Made by a program: the position numbers and the translations under genes. Source: JAFAHS01 sp046728175 (GTDB lineage: Bacteria > Desulfobacterota > Binatia > Binatales > Binataceae). Taken from it: a DNA stretch of 46,493 nt. Positions 7,551 to 16,372 of the stretch are shown here, one piece after another. Each line of letters begins with the position of its first letter. The first letter of the stretch is position 1. The notes beneath the pieces are model-generated. The model saw only the letters and a program-made list of their open reading frames with translations. It was not told the origin of the DNA and made no database searches. The DNA is taken from NCBI GenBank assembly GCA_046728175.1, contig JBKPEA010000039.1, positions 1 to 46,493 on the forward strand. Reading direction: 5' to 3'.

Positions 7551-8879
7551 ATGGAGAATCAGTCCCAGGTTTCCGACGCCCTGACCGGCAATCTCGATGT
7601 CGCCGAAGATAGCGTTGCAGCGGCGTACAGCGAGGCGATTCCATGGCGCGTCGTGGCCATGCTGCTGGTTGTGCTCGGTTTTCAAGGTTACGCCGCGGCC
7701 ATCCCCGCCATCGCCGCCCCTTGGTTCAGCAAGGACTTCCACCTGAGCGATCCGGCCATGGCCAGGGTGTTCGCCGGGTTTGCGCTCTCCTCTTTCGGAG
7801 CACTGGGGCTCGCTCGGATGGCCGATCGTATCGGGCGCAGACGCGTCCTAATGTGGTCGGCGATCGCGATGCCGATCGCGGCCCTTGGCGCAGCGACAGC
7901 TCACGAAGTTGTGGTTTTCGTCGCTTTCGTCATCGTCGTTGAAGCTTTTCTTGGCGCAGCCCTGACCTGCTCGGTCGTCATGCTGGCAGAGCTTCTCCCG
8001 ATCCCACGGCGGGCCGATGGGCAGAGCTGGGCCGGACTGGCGACCGCCGTTGGTGGAGGCCTCTGCGTCTTTCTCGCACCCGTATATCCCAGGCTCGGTT
8101 TGTCATGGCGGTGGCTACTCGCAATTCCAGTTGCGGGTATCGCGATCTTACCGACCATAGTGCGCTCCATTCCGGAAAGCACGCGCTGGCGGCGCGAAGC
8201 GCGCGAGGTGGAGTCGAGACGCACGTCGCACTTCTACGATATTTTTGTCCCGCTCTATCGAAAGCGTTCAGTCACCATAATCGTCTGTTCCTTGCTCGCG
8301 TATTTTTCAGCCGAGGGGATTAATTCATATTCATACTTCCACGCGGTTTCGGTGATCGGACTTTCAGCTGACTTCGCCAGCGCGTTTACGATCATCGGCG
8401 GCGGCTTTGGCATGCTGGGGTTTCCCATCGGCGCCTGGGCCGCAGAACGATTTGGACGCGTTCCGACGATTGTGACTAGCGGTACCCTGACTTGCGCCAT
8501 CGCGCTCGCGTACTACTGGGGTCCGCCGGATCACTTGAGCCATCCGGCGCTTTGGCTCGGGGTCGCGTTCCTTTTCATGAATGCCGCTATGAATGCGACC
8601 ACGGTGGCCTCGGTGGCCGCAGTTACCGAACTTCTTCCGACGGCGTTGCGAGGCACGATGATGGGATGGGTCGCACTTACCACTGCGTTCGGCGCGCTGA
8701 GCGCCGAAACAACGATCGCGACGTTCGCGGCGGCCGCTGGCGGCATTTCGGTTATAACGGGCTGGCTAAGCCTGGTGGGTATTCCGGGCGCGATCCTGTT
8801 CGGCATGATGATCGACGAGACCAGCGGCCTTTCGCTGGACATCGCCGCCAAAGAGGCGGCCTTTCACGCCGATCGCTGA
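7551..8879 (+). CDS. MFS transporter, sugar-porter/organic-acid type
   Basis: A 442-aa inner-membrane protein with about 12 hydrophobic segments. The signature loop between helices 2 and 3 is LARMADRIGRRRVL, and PESTRW after helix 6 is characteristic of the sugar-porter and aromatic-acid groups. Helices 7-12 are present, so it looks complete. The substrate cannot be fixed; an aromatic or organic acid is most likely. It lies 19 bases after the F420-type oxidoreductase gene in the same direction and so is probably co-transcribed and under the same TetR control. It could import the compound sensed by TetR or export a product. The 240 bases after the stop hold no gene I can support. Confidence 0.92.
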   Translation: MENQSQVSDALTGNLDVAEDSVAAAYSEAIPWRVVAMLLVVLGFQGYAAAIPAIAAPWFSKDFHLSDPAMARVFAGFALSSFGALGLARMADRIGRRRVLMWSAIAMPIAALGAATAHEVVVFVAFVIVVEAFLGAALTCSVVMLAELLPIPRRADGQSWAGLATAVGGGLCVFLAPVYPRLGLSWRWLLAIPVAGIAILPTIVRSIPESTRWRREAREVESRRTSHFYDIFVPLYRKRSVTIIVCSLLAYFSAEGINSYSYFHAVSVIGLSADFASAFTIIGGGFGMLGFPIGAWAAERFGRVPTIVTSGTLTCAIALAYYWGPPDHLSHPALWLGVAFLFMNAAMNATTVASVAAVTELLPTALRGTMMGWVALTTAFGALSAETTIATFAAAAGGISVITGWLSLVGIPGAILFGMMIDETSGLSLDIAAKEAAFHADR

Positions 8880-9118
8880 CTCCCCAGAGGCCGACGGGTG
8901 GCGCGCCCGCCGATCTCTGTCCATCAGCCGAAATTCGGTCTTGGTCTAAACACCGCCGATCCCGCTGCGGCGGGCCCGGAGGCGCGCTATCGCGTACCAC
9001 TCTGCGGGCGTCCATTCATGCTTTCAGTGCGTAGCGGGTGCGCGATGTCGGCGGCAGCGAAGATGGCGACCTCGATGGCCCTCGCTCGAGGCATGGCTCT
9101 GTGAATTCGATCGGATGG

Positions 9119-10261
9119 CTACGCAGCCGCGCTGCCTTCGCGACGAATTCGAAGAGCCGGCGCCGCCACTCTGCGCGCGTCGTCGCGACGGTCAAGGATC
9201 ACCGCGGTCAGTAACAGAACAGAGATGCCCACCACATTGACCTCGAGGTTCGCGATGGCTCGCGCACCGCTCTCCTGGATCACGACGTATCCGACGCAAC
9301 TAAGCAGCAACCCGAGTCCGTAGATGGTCAGGGAATGGCGTCCGCACGAGATGCACAGTTCCGCCAAGCGCTTCTTAAGCCACGCCGCTTTGGGCGGGAC
9401 GTAAAAGGCAAATACGTAGAGCAGGGCCAGAACGTTGATGATTCGGAGAGGGGAGAGATACGTCTTGTCGGCCGGCCAGATGTAGGAGAATGGCGCAATC
9501 TGGGTGAGGCCGAACTGATTGAGCGGCCATGCAATCAGCATGGTGACCGCTAGGAATCCAATCGCGACCCGCAACCACAGATGTCCCCACGGCAGTTTTT
9601 CCGGTGCGGTTCTGCTTAAATGAGAAACCACCAAGCCGATCGTGTAGAGCAGTTGCCAAGTGAATGGATTGAAGTACCATTCGCGTCCCGAGCGGTCCGC
9701 GCTCAGGTTCCATCCGAAGTTCCACGCCAGCAGGTAAACGGAGACAGAAATCAGCAGCGCGATTCGATAGTCGCGCTTGATTATCACGATCAAGAAGGGA
9801 GCGGCTGCCAGCAACAGAACGTACATCGGCAGAATGTCCATCAGCCGCGGCAGATAGGAAAGCGTAACGGCAGCGAAGATCGCCCCACGCGGGTCCTCCG
9901 CGATCCACTGCAGCTTGAGAGAGTCGATGTAATCGGCGCCCGAATAACGCCCCGCTATCCAGACCGTCAACCCGGCGATTCCTACGATGAGGAGCAGGTG
10001 GGCGAGATAGATTCGGGCGCAATTGCGCCCCACGGCCTCTGCGCACGCTTTGAACCCCAGTTTGCTTAGGCGCGAACCATAGGCCAGGTAGCTTGCCATC
10101 CCCGAAATCAGGACAAAGACCTCGGCTGCATCGCAGAAAGAAAAGTTTCTTAGAGTCCAGGACGACAGGGGGTTTCCCGGCACATGATCGATAAAGATCA
10201 CGATCAGCGCGATGCCGCGACAGAAGTCGAGGCGGAAATCGCGTTCGCGGGTTGGGTTCAT
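9119..10261 (-). CDS. OpgC-domain membrane protein (acyltransferase-3-like)
   Basis: A 380-aa protein with roughly ten membrane segments. The N-terminus RDFRLDFCRGIALIVIFIDH followed by FSFCDAAEVFVLISGMAS is typical of the OpgC family. OpgC O-acylates (succinylates) periplasmic glucans; many homologues act on unknown envelope substrates. The key N-terminal R-D-x-R-L-D and the I-D-H histidine are present. It stands alone, and the gap to the next gene downstream of its start (10262-10505) contains only a short hairpin (10423-10435). No glucan-synthesis genes are adjacent, so the acceptor is unknown. Confidence 0.9.
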   Translation of the reverse strand: MNPTRERDFRLDFCRGIALIVIFIDHVPGNPLSSWTLRNFSFCDAAEVFVLISGMASYLAYGSRLSKLGFKACAEAVGRNCARIYLAHLLLIVGIAGLTVWIAGRYSGADYIDSLKLQWIAEDPRGAIFAAVTLSYLPRLMDILPMYVLLLAAAPFLIVIIKRDYRIALLISVSVYLLAWNFGWNLSADRSGREWYFNPFTWQLLYTIGLVVSHLSRTAPEKLPWGHLWLRVAIGFLAVTMLIAWPLNQFGLTQIAPFSYIWPADKTYLSPLRIINVLALLYVFAFYVPPKAAWLKKRLAELCISCGRHSLTIYGLGLLLSCVGYVVIQESGARAIANLEVNVVGISVLLLTAVILDRRDDARRVAAPALRIRREGSAAA

Positions 10262-10505
10262 GCCTGCCGTCAGGGAATGATGAAAAGCCGGTTATTTTTT
10301 CAAGTGCACAAATCCGGGTTCGGGATTGCCCAAAAGTTGTGCGCGGCGCTCCCTATTTCGATTGACAGCGAGTGGCAGCAATGTCCGTGCCGATGCGCGA
10401 TTAATGCAGCTTCCCCAAAATAGACGTGCAACGTCAACAATGGCTTCAGCCGCGTTACCCTGACGAAACGGATCATTGCAAAAGGTGACGGTAACTTTGA
10501 CTGAA

Positions 10506-11792
10506 TCACTCCGGAATCACATCCGTAAGACGGTTTACCCTGCGCAAGTCGGGAAACATAACCGTCCAAAGCAGAACCACTGCGAGGGTCCCCAGCCCTC
10601 CGATAACCACTGAAGGCACGGTGCCGAACCATGCCGCCGTCACGCCCGATTCGAATTCGCCCAACTCGTTTGAAGCCCCGATGAAAAGGTAGTTCACTGC
10701 AGAGACCCGCCCGCGCATCGCATCTGGCGTAGCGAGTTGCACCAGCGACAGTCGAACATAAACGCTGACCATGTCCGAGGCCCCGAGCATGACCAGCGCG
10801 GCTAACGACAGGGCAAAGTTGCGCGAGAGGCCGAACACCATCGTCGCGCACCCAAAGCCGGCGACGCACGCGAACATGGTTGTTCCGACCTTCGCTCCAA
10901 GCGGTCTGCGCGCGAGGGTCAGGCCCAGCGTTGCCGCGCCCAAGGCGGGAGCGCTGCGCAGCAACCCGAGCCCGATCGGACCCACGTGCAGGATGTCTCG
11001 CGCGTAAATCGGCAGCAGCGCGGTGGCGCCCCCGAGCAGCACGGCAAACAGATCCAGCGAGATTGCGCCCAGGATGATCGGCTTGCGCCAGATGTAGGCG
11101 ATACCAGCCGTCACGTGGCCCAGAGTTGTGGTGCGTACAAAGCGCGCCAGCGGAGCGCTCCGGGTGCGCAGCGTGGCGATCAATACCGCAACCGCTGCGA
11201 AGCAGGCCACGCAGGTGCTGTATGCGAGCGCGGGACCGAGCAAATAGATCGCGCCGCCCAGCGCCGGGCCGACTATCACTGCGGTCTGGCGGACGGATGA
11301 CGTCAGTGCCACCGCACGCGGGAATCGCTCTTCCGTTACCAGCCTCGGCAGAAGCGACTGCGATGCCGGCGCGGCGAAGGCTCGTGCGGTGCCGAACAAG
11401 GCGAGCACTGCATAGAACGGCCATATGTTGTGGGGCGGCGCCAGCGCCATCACGACGAACAGAAGCGAGCTGAGCGTCTGAAGAAGGTAGGTTGCCGCTA
11501 ACATTGCACGGCGATCTACGCGGTCGGCCAGCGCTCCGGCAGGAAGTGCGAAGAGCGCGAGCGGCAGGAACTGAAACAAGCCGACATAGCCGAGCGCGAG
11601 GGGCTCGCGGACCAGGTCGTAGACCTGCCACGCGACCGCCACCGATTGAATCATCATCGCGATGGTCGCCAGGAAAGTGCTCGCGAGATATTGGTGGAAG
11701 TCGCGTTGATCCGAGGTTTCGACGCGGATTGAGTCGAAGAGCGAAGTGTTCACGCACTCTTTTGCGCCACCGGCCTTGGGTTGGCCGCTCAC
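10506..11792 (-). CDS. MFS exporter, enterobactin-exporter-like (MFS_3) family
   Basis: A 428-aa inner-membrane protein with about 12 transmembrane helices. HQYLASTFLATIAMMIQSVA, then WQVYDLVREPLALGYVGLFQ and ALPAGALADRVDRRAMLA match the MFS_3/EntS group of drug and siderophore exporters. Translation probably begins at GTG 11792, which overlaps the TGA of the JAMM gene (GTGA); a second GTG 13 codons later is possible. It is the third gene of an overlapping cluster with ketopantoate reductase and the JAMM peptidase, so the three are made from one transcript. The transported compound is unknown. Confidence 0.92.
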   Translation of the reverse strand: MSGQPKAGGAKECVNTSLFDSIRVETSDQRDFHQYLASTFLATIAMMIQSVAVAWQVYDLVREPLALGYVGLFQFLPLALFALPAGALADRVDRRAMLAATYLLQTLSSLLFVVMALAPPHNIWPFYAVLALFGTARAFAAPASQSLLPRLVTEERFPRAVALTSSVRQTAVIVGPALGGAIYLLGPALAYSTCVACFAAVAVLIATLRTRSAPLARFVRTTTLGHVTAGIAYIWRKPIILGAISLDLFAVLLGGATALLPIYARDILHVGPIGLGLLRSAPALGAATLGLTLARRPLGAKVGTTMFACVAGFGCATMVFGLSRNFALSLAALVMLGASDMVSVYVRLSLVQLATPDAMRGRVSAVNYLFIGASNELGEFESGVTAAWFGTVPSVVIGGLGTLAVVLLWTVMFPDLRRVNRLTDVIPE

Positions 11793-12259
11793 TCAACCTC
11801 GAGGGGGCGTTCGACGAATTCCCGGGCGGTGGGATCCCACACGAACGCGGCGGCGCGAGTAAACCTGGCGGTGCGGATCGACAGTACGACATAAGCGGTG
11901 TCCGGATAGTCCGGCTCCGAGGGGTCGAAGGAGCAGGCCTGGGCACGATCGGTCACAGAGAAATACGCATCATGATCGGGATGCGAATGATAGACGATTT
12001 TAAGCGCGAGTTTGCCGCGGTCGATTTCGTTGAGCACCGCCAGGTGCTCCTTCGGTTCCATCAGGAACGCGGTACGCGCATCGCGCGGAAAGGCCGCCGG
12101 ATCTTCCGCGTGCTTGCGGTTCTGGATATTCGCGATCGGACGCACCTCCTCGGACGAGTCATTGCCGATTATGAACCCGCAACATTCATTGGGAAATTCG
12201 CGCTCCGCCTGTGCGACGATCGCGTCAAGACTCGCCCGCCGGATGGTCACGCGCTTCAT
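11789..12259 (-). CDS. JAMM/MPN+ metallopeptidase (M67-type, Mov34 family)
   Basis: A 156-aa protein with the complete JAMM zinc motif: H-S-H-P-D-H-D-A-Y-F-S-V-T-D near residues 90-103 fits H-x-H-x(7)-S-x(2)-D, and the upstream glutamate is in EFPNECCGFI near residue 25. Bacterial JAMM proteins cleave isopeptide or peptide bonds after ubiquitin-like tails, or process sulfur-carrier proteins in cysteine and cofactor synthesis. No ThiS/MoaD-like gene or E1 enzyme is visible nearby, so the partner is unknown. The start overlaps the upstream reductase stop (ATGA) and its stop overlaps the MFS start (GTGA). Confidence 0.9.
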   Translation of the reverse strand: MKRVTIRRASLDAIVAQAEREFPNECCGFIIGNDSSEEVRPIANIQNRKHAEDPAAFPRDARTAFLMEPKEHLAVLNEIDRGKLALKIVYHSHPDHDAYFSVTDRAQACSFDPSEPDYPDTAYVVLSIRTARFTRAAAFVWDPTAREFVERPLEVE

Positions 12260-13242
12260 CGCCTGACGGCTCCTCGGGGGCGTGCCGCGCGCTCCGCGGC
12301 GTGAACCTGGCGGACCAGCATTTGGTTAACCGGGGCCGTCAGTCCGGTCTGGACGGCGAGTTCCACTATTTTGCCGTTAAGCCAATCGATGTCGGTGCGC
12401 CCGCGGTTCTTGAGATCGTAGAGCATGGTTGGATGATGGGTCTCGGTGGCCGGAACGAGTCTTCCATAAAACGTGTCTAAGTACTCGCGCTCACTCGCGA
12501 AAGGCAGGGCGACCTCAAGCCTGCGTGCCACCGCAAACGCTTCGCGGATGGCCTCATCCATGATCGCGCGCAGGTCCGGATCCCCCGCCAACTCCCCGTA
12601 TGACAGTTCGTATAGAGCGCCGAGAGCATTCAAGGCCACGTTGTAGAGTAGCTTGGTCCAAATGATCGGCATGATGTCCGCGCACCCGACTGCGGCCACC
12701 CCCGCACAGTCAATGAGCCGAGCTATCTCCAAGGCGCGTCCTGCCAGAACGCCTGATAGCCCGCCGTGGAGAGCAGGCGCCGGACCGATCGCGACCGGGT
12801 CCGCGAACACCGTCACGTGCGCGGCTCCCGGGTGGTGCAGCTCGGAGCCGAAGATCACGCGTCCGCCCAGAACGCGCCCCAGACCAAAACGACTGGCAAG
12901 CGCCTCGATGTTTCCCAGGCCGTTTTGCATCGAGACGATCACCCCGCGCTCCGACAGGCGTTCGGCAATATCCTCTGAAATCACGGCCGTGTCGTAAGGT
13001 TTGACCGTGCACAGAATCAGATCGAACCGCCCATCAAGCTGCGAAGGTTGGTCGGCGAGGTGCAAGCCCCGAATCGTGTGCGTACCCAACAACCCCGTGA
13101 TGCGCAGTCCACCGGACGCGATCGCTTCCATATGCTTGCGCCGCCCTAGCAGGGTCACGCTGTGACCGGCGGAATGCAGCATTGCACCCAGCACCGAGCC
13201 GATCGCGCCCGCGCCCGCGATCAGAATTTTCGCATCGTCCAC
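12256..13242 (-). CDS. 2-dehydropantoate 2-reductase (ApbA/PanE family)
   Basis: A 328-aa NADPH-dependent reductase. The N-terminal dinucleotide motif ILIAGAGAIGSVLGAMLHSAG is the Rossmann GxGxxG. VKPYDT near residue 90 and SMQNGLGN near 105 are typical ketopantoate reductase segments, and TKLLYNVALNALGAL near 195 begins the C-terminal domain with its catalytic lysine. The family reduces 2-dehydropantoate to pantoate for CoA synthesis, but paralogues outside pantothenate operons are common, so no symbol is given. I place the start at GTG 13242, directly before the conserved strand; a TTG at 13278 is the longer option. It is first in the overlapping reductase-JAMM-MFS cluster. Confidence 0.9.
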   Translation of the reverse strand: MDDAKILIAGAGAIGSVLGAMLHSAGHSVTLLGRRKHMEAIASGGLRITGLLGTHTIRGLHLADQPSQLDGRFDLILCTVKPYDTAVISEDIAERLSERGVIVSMQNGLGNIEALASRFGLGRVLGGRVIFGSELHHPGAAHVTVFADPVAIGPAPALHGGLSGVLAGRALEIARLIDCAGVAAVGCADIMPIIWTKLLYNVALNALGALYELSYGELAGDPDLRAIMDEAIREAFAVARRLEVALPFASEREYLDTFYGRLVPATETHHPTMLYDLKNRGRTDIDWLNGKIVELAVQTGLTAPVNQMLVRQVHAAERAARPRGAVRR

Positions 13243-13328
13243 GGGGAAGAAGTTATCTGCCACCAGAGGCGCAAACAACGCCGGCAGCGCGCTTGCCCGC
13301 GCCGCGCGCGAGCGAGTAGAAACGGCGC

Positions 13329-14174
13329 ATGGAACGGACGGCCATTCGATTGGGTGGTATCGACCTGCACAGCACCATTATGAACGCCTCGGGACCGCGC
13401 TCCGCCGAGCGCGGCGAGATCTACGAATTGTCCGCCGTGCACGCGGGCGCGCTAGTGTTCAAATCGTGCAACCTCGCGGGCCTCGAGGACCCGGAGAATC
13501 TCAAGAATCGTGGAGTGCAACACTTTGCGGCGATTGCCCGAGAACTGGTCGCGCGTGGCAAGCGGATTATCGGCAGCATCGTGGGCACCAGCGAAGACGA
13601 ATTCATTTCGGTGGCACGCACCCTCGACGGTGCCGGCGTAGCAATCCTCGAGCTCAATCTAGCCGACGACTATGTGGCCGACTCGGTTGCGCCGTTTGCA
13701 TCCTTCGAACGGCTCAAGGCGCTAATCGGCGGCGTGCGCGGCGCGGTGAACTGCGTGTTGGCGGTGAAGCTTCCACCCCGATCTCCGTTTGCACCGCGAG
13801 CCATCGCCGATCTCCTCAAATCCATGCAGGTCGCCATAGCCGTTTGCCAGAACGATCTGCCCAAGGATCTCGAAATCGACCTCGCCACCGGCACCGTCAA
13901 GGGTAAGGTCTGCGCGCTCTCTCATGCGCACGCGATGTACCACGAGAGCGAGAACCTTCTCGATATCGTGGCGGTGGGCGGAATCAACAGCGGTCGGGAT
14001 GCATATGTCGCTCACCTCAGCGGCGCCAAGGGACTGCAGGTCGGCTCGGCCCTAATAAAAGAAGGGGCGGGCGCGCTCGGCCGGATTGATCGCGAACTGG
14101 ATGCGCTGCTGGGCGAACATGGCAAGCGCTCGGTGAGCGAGATAGTCGGCAGGCTCACGTTCACCGAAGCGTGA
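13329..14174 (+). CDS. Dihydroorotate dehydrogenase-like FMN TIM-barrel protein
   Basis: A 281-aa protein that resembles class 1 dihydroorotate dehydrogenases: SGPRSAERGEIYEL near residue 21, VFKSCNLAG near 43, AVKLPP near 144, and VAVGGINSGRDAYVAHLSGA then LQVGSALIKEG, the FMN phosphate-binding end. The motif that holds the catalytic base in true PyrD (N-L-S-C-P-N) reads LNLADDY here, with neither Cys nor Ser in that place. A role in pyrimidine synthesis is therefore doubtful, and it may be an FMN protein of other function. It is divergent from the ketopantoate reductase cluster, with only about 86 bases between starts. Confidence 0.83.
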   Translation: MERTAIRLGGIDLHSTIMNASGPRSAERGEIYELSAVHAGALVFKSCNLAGLEDPENLKNRGVQHFAAIARELVARGKRIIGSIVGTSEDEFISVARTLDGAGVAILELNLADDYVADSVAPFASFERLKALIGGVRGAVNCVLAVKLPPRSPFAPRAIADLLKSMQVAIAVCQNDLPKDLEIDLATGTVKGKVCALSHAHAMYHESENLLDIVAVGGINSGRDAYVAHLSGAKGLQVGSALIKEGAGALGRIDRELDALLGEHGKRSVSEIVGRLTFTEA

Positions 14175-14337
14175 GATCAGAGGCGGCCAACCGTTGAAGG
14201 TCGGGCAAGGAGAGGCTCGGTTCCTCGGGTGTACAGAACCGCGCAAACAGGTCAAAAGCGGCGTGCGAAATCCCGTCTGTTCGTTAGTTGGTTGAATCGC
14301 TGAGCGTGCGTGTGGTTAGCTGTCTAGTTCTAGTGCC

Positions 14338-15630
14338 ATGCAAGTAAACATCGAGACTCCCAGCGCGCTTCGGCGCAAGGTCACCATCGAGATCGAGCAG
14401 GATGAGATAAGGCGCGAGCTCGACCAGGCTTACAGCGAGCTGCGGCGCGGCGTCGTGCTGAAGGGTTTCCGCCCCGGGCATGCTCCGCGCAATTTGTTGG
14501 AACGATTCTTCGGTGATCAGGTTCGCGGCGAGGTGATCCAGAAACTGGTTCGCGAATACACCGAAAAGGCGCTTGAAGAGAACCGTCTCAAGCCGATCGT
14601 CTCTCCGGAGATCGTCACCGAGGAAACCGATCTCAACAAGTCGCTCAAGTTCAGCGCGACTTTCGATCTGCGTCCTGAAATTACGGTCAAGGACTATGAA
14701 GGGCTTAAAGTTCCCGAGTCCAAAATCGAAGTTAAAGACGAGGAGGTCGACCAGACGCTCGGCGCGCTCCGTGAGCGGCAGGGCACGCTGAAGAAGATCG
14801 AAGACCGCAAACAGGTCAGCGATGGCGACTATGTGCTCGCGAGCGTCGAGGGGTTCGTCGGCGACCAACCCCTCTCCACCGGCAAGTCCGAAGATCGCCT
14901 GCTCGAAGTCTCCAAACGTGCTCTGGCGCACAGACTCGATGAAATTCTGATCGGTGCCGAAATCGGCCGACCGGTACGCGCGACCCGCACCTACGAGTCC
15001 GACTATTCGCAAAAGGAGTTGGCGGGAAAGACGGTGGAATGGCGTGCGCAGGTCAAGGAGATCTACCAGCGGGTTCTGCCGGTGCTCGATGACGAATTCG
15101 CCAAGGACAACGGCACCGCGGATTTGGCCGAGCTGCGCAAGAAGGTTCGTGATGACCTGGAGCGCCATGCACGGGCAGAGGCGGATGCGCGGGTCCGCCA
15201 GGGACTGCTCGAGCTGGTCATGGAACGCAATGCAATCGAGGTGCCCGAATCGCTGGTGCAGCGCGAGGCGCAGGCCATGGAAGAAGAGCTCGGCTCGACG
15301 CTGCGCGCCGGCGGCCTGCCGCAGGAGCAGGTCGGCGAGCAGGTAAAGAACGCCGCCGCCGACCTGAAGCGTCGCGCCGAGAAGCGCGCACGTACCGCGC
15401 TCATCCTCGATGCGCTGGCGGATCAGGAAAAGATCCAGGTCAGTGACGAAGATCTCGGTGACCGGGTCGCAAAGCTGGTGACTGAGGCCGGCCGCGCACG
15501 CGATCGGGCGGCGGAGTTTTATCGCCACGAGGAAAACCGCGAGGTGCTGCGCGGAACGATGCGGCGCGAAAAGACCCTCGATCTGCTGCTGGAGCGTGCG
15601 CAGCGCGAAAATGAGAGCGCAAGTTCGTAG
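14338..15630 (+). CDS. tig: Trigger factor (ribosome-associated chaperone, PPIase)
   Basis: A 430-aa protein of normal length. The N-terminal ribosome-binding domain carries the signature loop GFRPGHAP (residues about 43-50), which docks on ribosomal protein L23. A PPIase/FKBP domain follows (residues about 150-240, DGDYVLASVEGFVGD onward), then a long helical C-terminal chaperone domain rich in Glu, Arg and Lys. It binds nascent chains at the ribosome exit tunnel. Position ahead of clpP, clpX and lon is the classical arrangement. A promoter lies between tig and clpP, so co-transcription may be only partial. Confidence 0.97.
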   Translation: MQVNIETPSALRRKVTIEIEQDEIRRELDQAYSELRRGVVLKGFRPGHAPRNLLERFFGDQVRGEVIQKLVREYTEKALEENRLKPIVSPEIVTEETDLNKSLKFSATFDLRPEITVKDYEGLKVPESKIEVKDEEVDQTLGALRERQGTLKKIEDRKQVSDGDYVLASVEGFVGDQPLSTGKSEDRLLEVSKRALAHRLDEILIGAEIGRPVRATRTYESDYSQKELAGKTVEWRAQVKEIYQRVLPVLDDEFAKDNGTADLAELRKKVRDDLERHARAEADARVRQGLLELVMERNAIEVPESLVQREAQAMEEELGSTLRAGGLPQEQVGEQVKNAAADLKRRAEKRARTALILDALADQEKIQVSDEDLGDRVAKLVTEAGRARDRAAEFYRHEENREVLRGTMRREKTLDLLLERAQRENESASS

Positions 15631-15670
15631 TTTGTCAAGTCGCGAGACGCTGTTTGATTGGCTGCCGTCG

Positions 15671-15699
15671 TTGCCCGATTGTTGCGGAGCCGATACAAT
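15671..15699 (+). promoter_or_regulatory. Sigma-70-type promoter ahead of clpP
   Basis: TTGCCC (15671-15676) and TACAAT (15694-15699) are separated by exactly 17 bases and lie about 61 bases upstream of the clpP ATG. Each hexamer is close to consensus. It could drive clpP-clpX-lon independently of tig. No sigma-32-type element is obvious. Confidence 0.5.
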
Positions 15700-15760
15700 T
15701 TAATGGCGTCAGCGGCCAATCCATCCGAGGACTCGTCGTGGCTGCGACGCGACGCGGGTT

Positions 15761-16357
15761 ATGAGTAACCTGGTTCCGATCGTGGTCGAGCAGACGGGCC
15801 GTGGCGAACGGGCGTACGACATCTATTCGCGCCTTCTGAAGGACCGCATCGTTTTTCTCGGCACCGAGGTAAACGATGTCGTAGCCAACCTGATCACGGC
15901 GCAATTCCTGTTCCTGGAGTCCGAGGATCCCGAAAAAGAGATTAGCTTCTACATCAACTCGCCGGGCGGTTCGGTGACCGCCGGAATGGCGATCTACGAC
16001 ACCATGCAGTTTATCAAGCCAAGCGTGTCCACGTTGTGTCTCGGGCAGGCAGCGAGCATGGGCGCGGTGTTGCTTGCGGCCGGAGCTAAGGGCCGCCGCT
16101 ATGCACTGCCGCACTCGCGGATGGTCATCCATCAGCCGCACGGCGGCGCGCAGGGTCAGGCGGTGGACATAGAAATACAGGCGCGCGAGATCATTCGCGC
16201 GCGCCAGGAGATGAACGAGATCCTCGCGCGACACACGGGTCAAAACCTGCGTAGAATAGAAAAGGATACCGATCGCGATTTCATCATGACTCCGGCGGAC
16301 GCAGTTGAATATGGCCTGATTGATGAGGTAATCGTTAGCCGGAGGCCCTCCAACTGA
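15761..16357 (+). CDS. clpP: ATP-dependent Clp protease proteolytic subunit
   Basis: A 198-aa serine protease forming the two-ring tetradecamer that degrades proteins unfolded by ClpX. The catalytic triad is visible: Ser in GQAASMGAVLL (about residue 99), His in RMVIHQPHGG (about 124) and Asp in DTDRDFIM (about 173). SPGGSVTAGMAIYDTM is the conserved oxyanion and handle region. A short N-terminal extension before NLVPIVVEQTGRGERAYDIY is normal propeptide. clpX follows after 15 bases. Confidence 0.98.
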   Translation: MSNLVPIVVEQTGRGERAYDIYSRLLKDRIVFLGTEVNDVVANLITAQFLFLESEDPEKEISFYINSPGGSVTAGMAIYDTMQFIKPSVSTLCLGQAASMGAVLLAAGAKGRRYALPHSRMVIHQPHGGAQGQAVDIEIQAREIIRARQEMNEILARHTGQNLRRIEKDTDRDFIMTPADAVEYGLIDEVIVSRRPSN

Positions 16358-16372
16358 GCCGCCGGAGGCAGT

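Noticed and set aside
10300..11946. A long minus-strand frame (548 codons) overlapping the MFS exporter gene
   Set aside because: It is an Arg/Ala-rich shadow of the MFS gene in another frame, with no domain and no sensible start.
14284..15528. A 414-codon frame opposite trigger factor
   Set aside because: Exact antisense of tig, caused by its GC-rich codon pattern; the product (many Leu/Arg/Asp) matches nothing.
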